This document shows, one piece after another, positions 1 to 8,518 of a DNA stretch of 64,000 nucleotides. Each line of letters opens with the position of its first letter. Position 1 is the first letter of the stretch. The notes beneath the pieces were generated by a model that was not told the DNA's origin, did no database searches, and saw nothing but the letters and a program-made list of their open reading frames with translations. Origin of the DNA: Lacunisphaera limnophila. Its GTDB lineage: Bacteria > Verrucomicrobiota > Verrucomicrobiia > Opitutales > Opitutaceae. Where the stretch lies: the NCBI RefSeq assembly GCF_001746835.1, contig NZ_CP016094.1, forward strand, positions 3,673,501 through 3,737,500, written 5' to 3'. The position numbers were made by a program, and so were the translations under genes.

Positions 1-1517
1 CCGAGATCTGGGACGCCGTCAACGCCGACTCCTCCGCCTGCTCGCGCAAGCACTGCGACTGCGAGAAATGCCATTACCAGCGCGCCCGCGCCCGGCTGCG
101 CACCTCGCAGGTCGTCATCGTCAACCACGCCCTGCTCTTCGCCCTCATCAACGCCGGCGGCGCCCAGGCCCAAGGCGGTGACCGCGAGACCCGCGGCGTG
201 CTCTTCCCCGACGATTTCCTCGTCCTCGACGAGGCCCACACCGTCCCCGAGGTCGCCACCGCCAACTTCGGCCTCTCCCTCAGCAGCTATGGCGTCGATC
301 GCGCCTTGAAGTACCTCTACAACCCGAAGACCAAGCGCGGGGTCATGAAGAAACACGGCGGCCCCGCCGGCCAGCAGCTCGTGGTCGACGCCCTCGACGC
401 CGCCAAGCAGTTCTTCGATTTCATCGCCACGCGCATCCTGGACCAGCGCGCCATCGTCCGCATCCGCGAGATCGGGGTGGCCGAGCCCATGCTCGACGGC
501 CCGCTGGGGGCCCTCTCCCGTCTGCTCGCCAACGTGGCCGACAAGCTGCCGGAGGGCCGCGACCACGATGAGGTGCAGGAACAGAAGCAACGCATCAAGG
601 GCCTCCAGGCCGGCCTCACCGAGTGGCTCACGCTCGGCGACAAAGGCCACGTCTACTGGACCGAGCGCAGCGGCCGCAAGCAGACCATTGTTTCCCTCCG
701 CAGCGCGCCCATCGACGTGGCGCCCGAGCTCCGCAAGCATCTCTTCGGCTGCGGCACCAGCGTCGTCTGCACCAGCGCCACCCTCGCGATGGGCGGCACC
801 ATCGAGCCCTTCGCTGCCCGCATCGGGGCCGACCACGCCGAAGCCGTGGCGGTGAAGTCGCCCTTCGATTTCGAGCGCAACATGCGCGTCTATGTCGCAA
901 CCGACGTGCCCCTGCCCTCGCCCCAGGAGGCGAAACTCGCCCTCGACACCCTCGTCGACTACATCCGCTTCTGCACGGAACGCGTCCGCGGCGGCTCCCT
1001 CGTTCTCTTCACCAGCTACACCGACATGCGCGCCGTGGCCGCCACCCTCGAGCCCGAGTGGCGCAAGGCCGGTCGCCCCTTCCTCCTGCAGGGCGCCGAC
1101 CTCTCCCGCACCGAGCTGACCCAGCAGATGCGCTCGCTCGGCAACGCCGTGCTCTTCGGCACCGACAGCTTCTGGACCGGCGTGGACGTCCCCGGCGCGG
1201 CCCTCTCCCAGGTCATCATCACCCGACTGCCCTTCGACCCGCCCACGCACCCCATCACCGAGGCCAAGTGCGAGCACATCCGCGACGCCGGCGGCAACCC
1301 CTTCAACGAGCTCACCCTGCCCGACGCCCTGATCAAGTTCCGCCAAGGCGTCGGCCGCCTCATCCGCAGCAAGACGGATTGCGGCCTGGTCACCATTCTG
1401 GACTCGCGGGTGCTGGCCAAAACCTACGGCCGGGAGTTTCTGGGCAGCCTGCCGACCACCGAATACGAGCGGCTGGATCGTAAAAACCGGGAGCAGGTGT
1501 TTAGGCCTTTCCCTTGA
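1..1517 (+). CDS. dinG: DinG/XPD-like Fe-S ATP-dependent helicase, 3' part
   Basis: The frame is open from the window edge, so the N-terminus with Walker A is outside. The visible part begins with a cysteine set (CSRKHCDCEKC) that matches the 4Fe-4S cluster of XPD/DinG helicases. It is followed by a VVNHALL-type segment and a DEAH box near base 230 (LVLDEAHT). Further on come the second RecA-like domain signatures: SVVCTSATL, GSLVLFTSYTDM, GTDSFWTGVDVPG and, near the end, QGVGRLIRS (motif VI). This order is typical of superfamily 2 5'-3' helicases acting on DNA damage or R-loop structures. The stop codon lies in a perfect 9-bp palindrome (CTTTCCCTT/AAGGGAAAG, 1507-1525). A methionine at base 198 is internal to the conserved domain and is not the start. 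The family assignment is firm; DinG versus a related Rad3 helicase is less certain. Confidence 0.9.
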   Translation, partial: EIWDAVNADSSACSRKHCDCEKCHYQRARARLRTSQVVIVNHALLFALINAGGAQAQGGDRETRGVLFPDDFLVLDEAHTVPEVATANFGLSLSSYGVDRALKYLYNPKTKRGVMKKHGGPAGQQLVVDALDAAKQFFDFIATRILDQRAIVRIREIGVAEPMLDGPLGALSRLLANVADKLPEGRDHDEVQEQKQRIKGLQAGLTEWLTLGDKGHVYWTERSGRKQTIVSLRSAPIDVAPELRKHLFGCGTSVVCTSATLAMGGTIEPFAARIGADHAEAVAVKSPFDFERNMRVYVATDVPLPSPQEAKLALDTLVDYIRFCTERVRGGSLVLFTSYTDMRAVAATLEPEWRKAGRPFLLQGADLSRTELTQQMRSLGNAVLFGTDSFWTGVDVPGAALSQVIITRLPFDPPTHPITEAKCEHIRDAGGNPFNELTLPDALIKFRQGVGRLIRSKTDCGLVTILDSRVLAKTYGREFLGSLPTTEYERLDRKNREQVFRPFP

Positions 1518-1551
1518 AGGGAAAGCTGCCACTAATCCCTTGGATAACCTG

Positions 1552-2265
1552 ATGAAGCTTCGCTCTTTCGCCCACACCGACATCGGTCGCGTCCGTTCCG
1601 AGAATGAGGACAGTTACCTCTGCAATGACACCATCGGCCTTTACGCAGTCGCCGACGGTATCGGCGGCCTGCCCTCCGGCGCCCAGGCCAGCCAGCTCAC
1701 GGTTCAGACACTGCAGAAAATCGTCGGCGAGCACGCGGTCGGCAACAAGCTCAACTACGAGCGCATCCTCACCGAGATCAACGACCAGGTATTCCAACTC
1801 GGCCGCGTGATCAGCCCGCAGTTCGGCATCGGCTCCACCCTCACCTTCGCCCACGTCGTCGGCGTGAAGCTCCATTTCGGCCACGTCGGTGATTCCACCG
1901 GACTGCGCCTGCGCTCGAAGGTCCTTCAGCAACTGACCACCGACCACACGATCGAGACCGAGCTGAAGGCCCGGGCCGCCCGCGGCGAGCCGCTCGGCAT
2001 GCTGATGGAGAATCGCAACGCCCTGACCCGCTGCATCGGCCAGCCGCCCCCGCTGGAGCCGGACTGCTTCGCCCACACCATCCTGCCTCACGACCGCTAC
2101 CTGCTGTGCAGCGACGGCATCTCCCGCTTCATCCCGCCCGAGGAGATCGCCAAGGTCATGACCGAGGCCAAGGATCCCGAGGCCGTGATCACGACCCTTG
2201 TCGACCGCGCCAACGAACGCGGCGGCCTCGACAACAGCACTGGCGTGGTGATGTTCTTCGATTGA
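1552..2265 (+). CDS. PP2C-family Ser/Thr protein phosphatase
   Basis: A 237-residue single-domain PPM/PP2C phosphatase, expected to remove phosphate from Ser/Thr of proteins in the cytoplasm using two metal ions. The metal-binding and core motifs are present in order: RSENEDSY, VADGIGGLPSG, GSTLTFAHV, GHVGDST, LLCSDGIS and the final GGLDNSTGVV. The usual GDSR is GDST here, a small change in the substrate-side motif. I chose the ATG at 1552; a TTG at 1540 would add four residues. It starts only 34 bases after the helicase stop. There is no transmembrane segment and no linked kinase, so its partner kinase must be elsewhere. PrpC/Stp-type phosphatase is the nearest named relative. Confidence 0.88.
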   Translation: MKLRSFAHTDIGRVRSENEDSYLCNDTIGLYAVADGIGGLPSGAQASQLTVQTLQKIVGEHAVGNKLNYERILTEINDQVFQLGRVISPQFGIGSTLTFAHVVGVKLHFGHVGDSTGLRLRSKVLQQLTTDHTIETELKARAARGEPLGMLMENRNALTRCIGQPPPLEPDCFAHTILPHDRYLLCSDGISRFIPPEEIAKVMTEAKDPEAVITTLVDRANERGGLDNSTGVVMFFD

Positions 2266-2340
2266 GCTGAATGCATCCGCCACGGATTGCACCGATGGAA
2301 ACGGATGTGACCATTTCCCTTCCGGCATCCGTTTTCATCC

Positions 2341-2661
2341 GTGGCTAATCCTGTCCCCCGTTCCCAAACCTTCGCGACGCTTGTCGCCTCGCAGCCGCAC
2401 AACGAGCTCTTCCGCTTCAGCCTCGCCCAGGCCCTGCTCGCCGAGCAACGCCCCGCCGACGCCGTCGAGCACCTGATCCTGTGCGCGCAAAAGAAAGCCG
2501 ACTGGATGATGCCCCGCATCCTCCTCAGCAAGGCCCTCCTCGGCCTGTCCCGTCCCGCCGACGCCCGCCCCTGGCTGGAAGAGGCTCTGCAACTCGCCAT
2601 CGACCAAAGCCACGAAGACCCCGAGCGCGAACTGCGCGCCATCCTCGCCGAGCTCGCCTGA
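2341..2661 (+). CDS. small TPR-like helical protein
   Basis: A 106-residue alpha-helical protein with two or three degenerate tetratricopeptide-like helix pairs (residues about 12-50, 52-75 and 76-100). The repeated pattern is small/Ala at turn positions (FSLAQALLAEQRPADAVEHL, ILLSKALLGLSRPADARPWL). Such proteins are usually protein-protein scaffolds. The start is a GTG, since the only upstream in-frame ATG (2305) runs straight into TGA. It follows the phosphatase by 75 bases in the same direction and may be its partner, but nothing in the sequence shows that. A convergent hairpin terminator follows. The specific function is unknown. Confidence 0.6.
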   Translation: MANPVPRSQTFATLVASQPHNELFRFSLAQALLAEQRPADAVEHLILCAQKKADWMMPRILLSKALLGLSRPADARPWLEEALQLAIDQSHEDPERELRAILAELA

Positions 2662-2680
2662 AGGAAGAAGCCAGGACGAT

Positions 2681-2715
2681 GAATTAAGAAAATCGGCTCA
2701 CCCGATTCTTAATTC
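2681..2715. terminator. bidirectional hairpin terminator
   Basis: An inverted repeat with arms GAATTAAGAAAATCGG and CCGATTCTTAATTC gives a stem of about 14 bp with a two-base bulge. It sits between the convergent TPR-like gene and the nucleotidyltransferase gene, as expected of a shared terminator. The AT-rich outer arm supplies the U-rich tract in both directions. Confidence 0.6.
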
Positions 2716-2729
2716 TTCCTTCATCCTTC

Positions 2730-3677
2730 TTACTTCCAAAGCGGCGCCGGATACTTCCCCTCCGCCACCAGCGCCTTGATTGCCCCCTGCGCCGACGCCA
2801 GGTCCTCCTTGTACGTCAGCCCGAACCACGCGTCCTCCGAGCGGTGCAACGCGATCTTCGCCTCCCCGCTCTGATTCAGTTCACTGAGCGTCGTCGGCAG
2901 ATAGATCTCCGCCTTCGGGTCGCTGCCCCGACTCTTGAGAAAGGTTTCAAACTTCGCCTCCAGCTGCGGGAACACCGCCGGGGTGAAGCCCCAGAAATTC
3001 ATGGACACGATCTCTTCCCCCGTGAGCTGCTGCGCCTGGCCCGCGGCATCCGTGTAACGCGCGCCGCTCTCGGTCTTCTCGATCTTGGTGATTTCCGTGA
3101 TACCCCGCAGCCGGCCGGCCGCATCCGTCGCGCACAACCCGCGGCTGACCGTGCCATGCTCCGACAGGGTCTGGCTCAGCGGATAGCCCACCATCGCGTA
3201 ATCCGCGGACGCCGCGAAGTGCGCCGACAGCGTCCGGTACGCGGAGGCCCCGTAGAAGTCATCCGCATTGATCACGGCAAACGGCCCCCGCACCGCCGCC
3301 TGCGCCACCAGCGTCGCATGCGCCGTCCCCCACGGCTTGGTCCGAGGTGGAACCTGGCCTCCGGACAGGTTGGTTTGAGCGAACCCGCCCGGCAGCGCAT
3401 CCATCTCCTGAAACACATACGCCACGTCCATCCGTTGTTCCAACCGCCGTCCGATGGTGTCGCGAAAATCCGCCTCAATATCCTTCCGGATCACCAGCAC
3501 CAGCCGCCCGAACCCCGCCCGCAGTGCGTCGTAGGCCGAATACTCGATGATCAGCTCCCCGTGCGGCCCGACCGGCTGCACCTGCTTGATGCCGCCGAAG
3601 CGACTGCCCATGCCCGCCGCGAGCACCACCAGATCGTAGGAACGTTTTGGATTTACCACGAAACCCACCAAAGACAC
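2730..3677 (-). CDS. sugar-nucleotide-type nucleotidyltransferase
   Basis: A protein of about 300 residues with the N-terminal signature of NTP-transferases, LVVLAAGMGSRFGGIKQ, in which the GxGxR..K loop binds the nucleotide. A second hallmark is the VINADDFYG motif, the metal-binding Asp pair of the Rossmann-like fold. It should couple an NTP to a sugar phosphate or another phosphorylated alcohol. Later conserved pieces are VSMNFWGFTPAVF and EIYLPTTLSEL, which give a short C-terminal extension rather than a left-handed beta-helix. It is thus a stand-alone transferase and not a GlmU-type fusion. The start is uncertain: the first ATG (3677) gives a leader unlike the family, and a downstream GTG just before the AAGMGS motif is possible. 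The exact substrate cannot be read from the sequence. Confidence 0.8.
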   Translation of the reverse strand: MSLVGFVVNPKRSYDLVVLAAGMGSRFGGIKQVQPVGPHGELIIEYSAYDALRAGFGRLVLVIRKDIEADFRDTIGRRLEQRMDVAYVFQEMDALPGGFAQTNLSGGQVPPRTKPWGTAHATLVAQAAVRGPFAVINADDFYGASAYRTLSAHFAASADYAMVGYPLSQTLSEHGTVSRGLCATDAAGRLRGITEITKIEKTESGARYTDAAGQAQQLTGEEIVSMNFWGFTPAVFPQLEAKFETFLKSRGSDPKAEIYLPTTLSELNQSGEAKIALHRSEDAWFGLTYKEDLASAQGAIKALVAEGKYPAPLWK

Positions 3678-3861
3678 GAAAGCCCAGGCAGGGAAGTCCG
3701 ATATTCCGCCGTCCCTCCCTGCAGGGGCGTCGCTTGACGGCGTCTTCCTACCCCAATCCGTACAACAACGGATAAACCAGACTTCCCCAGGACTGTGCCC
3801 GGAAAACCCGGAGGCAGATTCCTCGCACCAAGACCGAGTTCCGTGGCCCGAAAACCGTGAA

Positions 3862-3890
3862 CAAAAAAGCCGCTGTCAGGGACAACGGCT
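3862..3890 (-). terminator. Rho-independent terminator of the tRNA gene
   Basis: Read on the minus strand, AGCCGTTGTC-CCT-GACAGCGGCT forms a 10-bp stem (one G-U pair) with a three-base loop, followed by six T. It lies directly downstream of the tRNA 3' end, which is where the tRNA transcript should stop. Confidence 0.8.
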
Positions 3891-3894
3891 AAAT

Positions 3895-3969
<75 letters not shown>

Positions 3970-4055
3970 GAAAGGGAGGCGCAAGAAGTCACAGATTTGG
4001 CCGGAAATCCACAAGATTTTTCTCGCCGCGCCGTAGCCACGCCGGCGCCGGCGGC

Positions 4056-5390
4056 CTAGATGTCATCCGGCCCCAACCAGCGGAAGTGCGTGATAATGAA
4101 CCGTCCTTCCGCGCTGGCGGGGGTGACTTTGACCCGCTGCACGATCGCCTCCACCCACGCCGTGGCCTCCACCCGGCTGGGATCCGCCGGGTTGGCCGCA
4201 TCCCCATAGGCCCGCACCCGAAAGGTGTCCGAGCGAACCGCCAGCATCGGGCGCATCACATCCCCAAAGGCCTGCAGCGTGCCACCCCCCGCCGCCAACG
4301 CGTCGCCCAGGGCCGCCGAATTCAGAAACAGGTCGACCGAGGGATAGGGTCCGCCCGCCCGCTTTCCGGCGCCGGGGTCGGCGACGGGAAAACGCGCCAC
4401 CAACGCATCCGCAAACATCCCCGGCGATAGCGTGGGCGCACCGCCCTGCTTGTGCCGGTTGTAAGTCGCCGCCACCCCCCGCCAGAAACGGTGATTGGTC
4501 GTGTTGATGTTCAGATATCCCGGAAAAGAACCGAGTGGAGTGATTCCGAAATGCGTTAGCCCCAGCGCATGGAAATTCGCCCGCAACTGGCCCGCCAGTG
4601 CCGTGGAGGTCACGCTCGTGGGCACCAGCGCCAGCTGCGCATGGCTCAGGATATTTCCCGCCGCCAGCTCGGCTACCAGCGGCGACAGGTCGATCAGCTC
4701 GTCGATGGCGTGGGCGGGGTCCGCCCCCTGCGCGCTGAGTTTCACCCCTTCATCCCCCACCCACCACGCATAACGCCCCAGCGGCACCGCGCTGCGCTCG
4801 CGCGTGGAGACCACAACCGGCACCAGGCGCACACGGACATGCTCCCGGTCCGCGCCGTCGGCCCCGAGGGAACCCGCCGCCACCAGGGTTAGGGCGTCAC
4901 TGCCATCGACCAAGGGCAACACCGCCGTGTCCGCGCCGGGGACCAACCACCGGAAAAACTGCCCGTTGCCATCCCACACCACGCCCCAATTCCGCTGCGC
5001 CTGGCCAGCGCCGGCCGGGATGCCCGTGACCCCCGCCATGCCCGTCAGCATGTCGTCCTCCCCCGCAAACCGCTGCAGGTCCCCGATCGCCTGGCTCAGC
5101 CCGAGCTGCGCGTTCTGCCGGGCCTGCATCTGGTAAACCCCCGTCGCCGACACCTCCGCCCCCACCCGGCTCAGGGCACTCAGCGCATAAACCACCAGCA
5201 CCAGCAGCCCCAGCAATAGGATCGTGATGACAAGCGCGAACCCGGCAGTAGCTGATGCTTTCCGAGCTTTTGGACACAGCGCGCACCGAGTCGAACCTGA
5301 GCCCGTCGAGGATGCAGGGATATCTCCGTGCCCCCGGATTGGACCTCCGTGCCCTCGGTGACCCACGGCCTTCGGCTTCGAAAGTGTCAT
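4056..5390 (-). CDS. GspK/PilX-like minor pseudopilin (last gene of pseudopilin operon)
   Basis: A 444-residue protein with a type III-like prepilin segment: a cleavage-type Gly-Phe (TAG/FALVITILLLGLLVLVV) at about residue 50, one hydrophobic N-terminal helix, then a large extracytoplasmic domain. The length and position match GspK/PilX-like tip proteins that cap a pseudopilus; the last-of-operon position also recalls the Verrucomicrobia 'Verru_Chthon cassette' protein A, though this copy is short for it. The ATG overlaps the previous stop as ATGA, so translation is coupled. The leader of about 49 residues is very long. It is encoded by direct repeats (CTCCGTGCCCYCGG at 5325 and 5346) and by a CCTGAGCCCGTCGAGG element, so much of it looks repeat-derived. 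The exported domain is unrecognised. Confidence 0.65.
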   Translation of the reverse strand: MTLSKPKAVGHRGHGGPIRGHGDIPASSTGSGSTRCALCPKARKASATAGFALVITILLLGLLVLVVYALSALSRVGAEVSATGVYQMQARQNAQLGLSQAIGDLQRFAGEDDMLTGMAGVTGIPAGAGQAQRNWGVVWDGNGQFFRWLVPGADTAVLPLVDGSDALTLVAAGSLGADGADREHVRVRLVPVVVSTRERSAVPLGRYAWWVGDEGVKLSAQGADPAHAIDELIDLSPLVAELAAGNILSHAQLALVPTSVTSTALAGQLRANFHALGLTHFGITPLGSFPGYLNINTTNHRFWRGVAATYNRHKQGGAPTLSPGMFADALVARFPVADPGAGKRAGGPYPSVDLFLNSAALGDALAAGGGTLQAFGDVMRPMLAVRSDTFRVRAYGDAANPADPSRVEATAWVEAIVQRVKVTPASAEGRFIITHFRWLGPDDI

Positions 5391-6472
5391 TGCGCCACTC
5401 CCTTGATCTCAATCCGCCGCGAAAAAACCGCCGAGTGCGCCTCAACCACGCTCCACCACCAGGCCGCGTCCGTGGCCTGGTCCGCCGGGCGCACCACCCG
5501 GCCGCTCTCCATCGCCTCAATGAGACCGGCTCCCTCCTCGCTCAGGATGCGCACCAGGACGTCGGCCACCACGGGAAAGGCCGAGTCATTCGCCCCGCTC
5601 TGCCCGACCGCCTGGTGCGACAAGTCCCCCGCTGCCCCCGGATAAATTCTCACCAGCGCGCCACCGCCATCGCGGACATACAGCCAGCACCCGAAATCCA
5701 CGACATTGCTCGCGATGAGGTTCGCGTGGCCGGGGTTCATCACATTGCGCGCGAGCCGGAATTGCGCCGCGCCGACCGCATAGGGATTGTTGTTGCTGCT
5801 CGCATAGTTGCCGCTCGCGACATCGTAACCCCGCACCAAGGTTTCCTCGCTGCTGATGGCCGAGCGATACAAGGCGTAACGCACGGGCGCCGGGTTGCCC
5901 GCCACCGGATCGCCCGTCACCGGCCGCCGGGCCATTTGCCAGGCGACGACAATCGGCAGGCTGCCGCCGGACTCCACGTTCGTCGTCACGCAACGCAGCC
6001 AGACGCCGGACAGCCCGAACCGCGCCTGCTCGATCAGGCGCTCGCCTCCCCGCCCCGGCTCGGGCAGCGGCCGCAGGCTACCACCCCCGCCCGGCTTCAT
6101 CATGCCCGGCCCGGCCAGCCAGCCGTGGTTCGCCAGGGTCGCGGAGCTGTCGAGGATGTCCGCCGCCAGCCACCGCGTGGTGTCCCGCCGATGCACCGCC
6201 GCTTGCAGGTCCTGCTCCAGCTGATCAAGCACCTGCTTGGCCGTCATCGCCTGGGTGTACTTTGCCTGCTGCCGCCGCCAAAGGGTCAGCACATTCATCG
6301 TGACCGCCAGCATGAGCCCCGCAATCAGCAGCGTGATGGTGACGGCCACCAGCAACTCCAGCAGCGTGAAGCCGGCGTGCCCCCCCTTGTGGGAGCGAAC
6401 TTGCTCGCGACTTCGAGCGCCCCTGCTCGCGAGCAAGCTGGCTCCCGCATAAGAGTTCACCTCCGCTTTCAC
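5387..6472 (-). CDS. GspJ-like pseudopilin with palindrome-derived leader
   Basis: A 361-residue prepilin-like protein. The cleavage site and hydrophobic helix are HAG/FTLLELLVAVTITLLI, with Glu at +5 as in all type IV pilin-like proteins. A long C-terminal domain follows, as in GspJ or the Verru_Chthon cassette protein C. The GTG at 6472 overlaps the upstream stop (GTGA) and is taken as start; it gives a 34-residue leader. Most of that leader is encoded by a 20-bp inverted repeat (6391-6410 and 6427-6446, 18 of 20 matching) of the kind normally found between genes. The leader would be removed by prepilin peptidase, so its sequence is free to vary. It belongs to the six-gene coupled operon 9088 to 4056. 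Confidence 0.75.
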   Translation of the reverse strand: MKAEVNSYAGASLLASRGARSREQVRSHKGGHAGFTLLELLVAVTITLLIAGLMLAVTMNVLTLWRRQQAKYTQAMTAKQVLDQLEQDLQAAVHRRDTTRWLAADILDSSATLANHGWLAGPGMMKPGGGGSLRPLPEPGRGGERLIEQARFGLSGVWLRCVTTNVESGGSLPIVVAWQMARRPVTGDPVAGNPAPVRYALYRSAISSEETLVRGYDVASGNYASSNNNPYAVGAAQFRLARNVMNPGHANLIASNVVDFGCWLYVRDGGGALVRIYPGAAGDLSHQAVGQSGANDSAFPVVADVLVRILSEEGAGLIEAMESGRVVRPADQATDAAWWWSVVEAHSAVFSRRIEIKGVAQ

Positions 6473-7077
6473 CGGTTCACCCCCACCGTGAACATCAGTT
6501 CGTGCCGCAACTCCGGCGGCGTCGGCGCCGCCACCCCGGGCAACCGGTGCGGCCAGCTCACGCGCACGGCCAGCGCGAGGGCCGACTGCGCCTCCTGAAA
6601 ACGCAGCGGGCCATCGGGAAACCGCCAGCATTCGACGAGGAAATACTGATCTGACTCGGCGATGCGTCCATTCGCCGGCGGCCGGTACTCGCTCGCGTGC
6701 AGGCGCACGCCCTCGCGCGTCGCCACAAAGGCGAGGCCGTTGGCCAGCGGCGTGCCCATCACGGGCGCCTGCGCGGCCAGCGCATCGAAGCCCGGGCCCG
6801 CCAACCGCGTGAGTTCAACCTGCAACGCCGCCGGCAGCCGGCTGGCGACGAGCCGGTCCGCCGATTCCGCCCCCCGCCCGGTCAACCCCGGCAACAGGGC
6901 CAAAATCACCGTGACCGCCGTCGCAAACACCGCGACCGCCACGATCACCTCGATGAGCGAAAAAGCGTGGTTTGGCCGTACAGGTGGTTCGACAGTGGGC
7001 GCAGCTTTACGGCCCGACTGAGCGCGGCATGCCCCACCTACGTCTCCGCGCGTTACCATTTTCAGTTTCTCAGGCAT
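6469..7077 (-). CDS. GspI-like pseudopilin
   Basis: A 202-residue prepilin-like protein with cleavage motif NHA/FSLIEVIVAVAVFATAV (Ala instead of Gly at -1, Glu at +5). A compact C-terminal domain follows that ends in a WPHRLPG-type segment, in keeping with a minor pseudopilin (GspI or Verru_Chthon protein B). The start ATG at 7077 lies 13 bases after the previous stop; a second ATG at 7059 is possible. The 38-residue leader is unusually long and GC-rich. It is encoded between AGGTGG and CCACCT arms (about 6980-7040) that look like an inserted palindromic repeat. Its stop overlaps the start of the next pseudopilin. The exact subfamily call is an inference from order and size. Confidence 0.7.
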   Translation of the reverse strand: MPEKLKMVTRGDVGGACRAQSGRKAAPTVEPPVRPNHAFSLIEVIVAVAVFATAVTVILALLPGLTGRGAESADRLVASRLPAALQVELTRLAGPGFDALAAQAPVMGTPLANGLAFVATREGVRLHASEYRPPANGRIAESDQYFLVECWRFPDGPLRFQEAQSALALAVRVSWPHRLPGVAAPTPPELRHELMFTVGVNR

Positions 7078-7090
7078 CGACGATTGGCCC

Positions 7091-7840
7091 TCAGAACGCA
7101 CTGCGCTCACTCAACAGTGCCGGCACGCCATAGGCACTCAGCACCAGGCCGCGCACGGCGTCGGGCTGGGCCAGCCGGACCGGTGACTCGCCCGACGCAT
7201 ACGATCCGGGCGCCCGGATGCCGCCCGCAGCCAGCACAAGCAAGCCCCGCGGCGGCAGCCCGCCGGCGAGTGGCGCCAGGGTGCCGTTGGGGGTGAAACA
7301 GAGGCCCGTCCAATTCCTCGCCGCCACCTCGCCCGGCAAGGCAACCACCACCTGCTGGTTGCGGAATACACCCGAGGCGAGTTCTTCCCCTGGCTCGGAA
7401 ACGCGCCGCCACTGCGCCGGATCTGTCACGAGCCCGGCGGGGCTGCCCAACGTCGCCGGCAGCACAAAGATCCCGGCCGGCAGGGTCACGGTCTGCAGCG
7501 TCTCCCACTCCGGCGGATTTGCCCCAGGGGTCCGCGCGAGTTGCAGTACAAGTTCATGCAGAAACCGCTCGGGCACCGCCGGGTCATTCGCCACCAACAC
7601 CCGGCTATGACGCCCGGTCGCGGCCGCCTTGAGCCGGGCCGAGGTCACCAGGTTCGCCACCGTGGCTTGGCCGGCCTGCAGGGCCGCCGCCGGCCCGCCG
7701 CCGGGCAACCCGGTGATCAAAACCGCCGCCAGTCCGGCAATCAGCCCGACCACGACCAGTAATTCCAGCAGCGTAAAAGCCCTTTGCCCCTGCCGCGGCG
7801 GTCGGTGACCGCCGGATCGGACCGTATTTGATTTCCTCAT
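7091..7840 (-). CDS. GspH-like pseudopilin
   Basis: A 249-residue protein with the prepilin motif QRA/FTLLELLVVVGLIAGLAAVL and a C-terminal beta-rich domain containing TGRHSRVLVANDP and WTGLCFTPNGT. This is the layout of GspH/FimT-type minor pseudopilins, or of the Verru_Chthon protein D. The ATG at 7840 overlaps the upstream stop (ATGA), so this start is preferred to a TTG at 7846. The 21-residue leader spans a perfect 7-bp palindrome, GGCGGTC-GGT-GACCGCC (7797-7813), similar to elements in neighbouring leaders. It is the third gene of the coupled pseudopilin operon. Confidence 0.7.
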   Translation of the reverse strand: MRKSNTVRSGGHRPPRQGQRAFTLLELLVVVGLIAGLAAVLITGLPGGGPAAALQAGQATVANLVTSARLKAAATGRHSRVLVANDPAVPERFLHELVLQLARTPGANPPEWETLQTVTLPAGIFVLPATLGSPAGLVTDPAQWRRVSEPGEELASGVFRNQQVVVALPGEVAARNWTGLCFTPNGTLAPLAGGLPPRGLLVLAAGGIRAPGSYASGESPVRLAQPDAVRGLVLSAYGVPALLSERSAF

Positions 7841-8517
7841 TTCCAACTGAAGATGAACTCCGGGTTCGCCGGCGTCGCCCCCGGCGCGGGGGCGTAGAAG
7901 ATCACGCCCGCCCGCACCCCCGCCGGCGGCATATCGGCCGCCGCCGGCGTGCTGCCGCCAACCGCGGGCAGCACCGTGAAATCCGCGCCCGGCCGGATCA
8001 CGCCGTCCAGGTCGCGGTCCACCAACACCGCAATCGCCGTATTGTCGAAGACGTCGCGCACCAGTCCGCCCGGGGTGAAGTCGCCATCGCTGAAGGAATG
8101 AAACCGCATGAGCTTCCGGTTCTGCAATGCCGCCGGACCGCCCGCCGCCAGCGCGGTGCCATCACGTCGCCGGCCGGCCAGCAGATCGTGGAACGGATGT
8201 TCCGCCGCCGTCACGCCCCCGTTCACCAGGTTGCTCGCATCAAAGGCCGGATAGTAGCCGTATTCCCCGCGAAACGACTCGATGGCCCCGGCCCATTGGG
8301 TGAACTGCACCTTGGTTTTGGCCTTGTTCGCCGACCGTCGCGCCGCGCTTACACTCGGAAAAATCAAGGCCGCGAGAATCCCCACCACGGCGACGACGCA
8401 AAGCAGCTCGATCAAGGTGAAGGCGGCAAGACGCGGTCGCGGTGGTCTCTGACCGTCGGTTCGACCCCGGTGGTCGTAGACCGGCGCTGCCCTCGGATTT
8501 TCTTCACACGATTTCAT
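7837..8517 (-). CDS. pseudopilin (GspG/GspH-like), second gene of operon
   Basis: A 226-residue protein with the class III prepilin motif LAA/FTLIELLCVVAVVGILAAL and a soluble domain with FRGEYGYYPAFDASNL, a turn common in major pseudopilin relatives. The frame is open farther upstream, but the ATG at 8517 sits one base after the stop of the upstream gene and is the natural start. An ATG at 8538 would overlap the upstream gene. The 32-residue leader is encoded by two near-identical short palindromes, CGGTGGTCTCTGACC (8440) and CGGTGGTCGTAGACC (8468), so its sequence seems to come from a repeat. It is coupled to the next gene by an ATGA overlap. Confidence 0.7.
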   Translation of the reverse strand: MKSCEENPRAAPVYDHRGRTDGQRPPRPRLAAFTLIELLCVVAVVGILAALIFPSVSAARRSANKAKTKVQFTQWAGAIESFRGEYGYYPAFDASNLVNGGVTAAEHPFHDLLAGRRRDGTALAAGGPAALQNRKLMRFHSFSDGDFTPGGLVRDVFDNTAIAVLVDRDLDGVIRPGADFTVLPAVGGSTPAAADMPPAGVRAGVIFYAPAPGATPANPEFIFSWK

Positions 8518-8518
8518 C

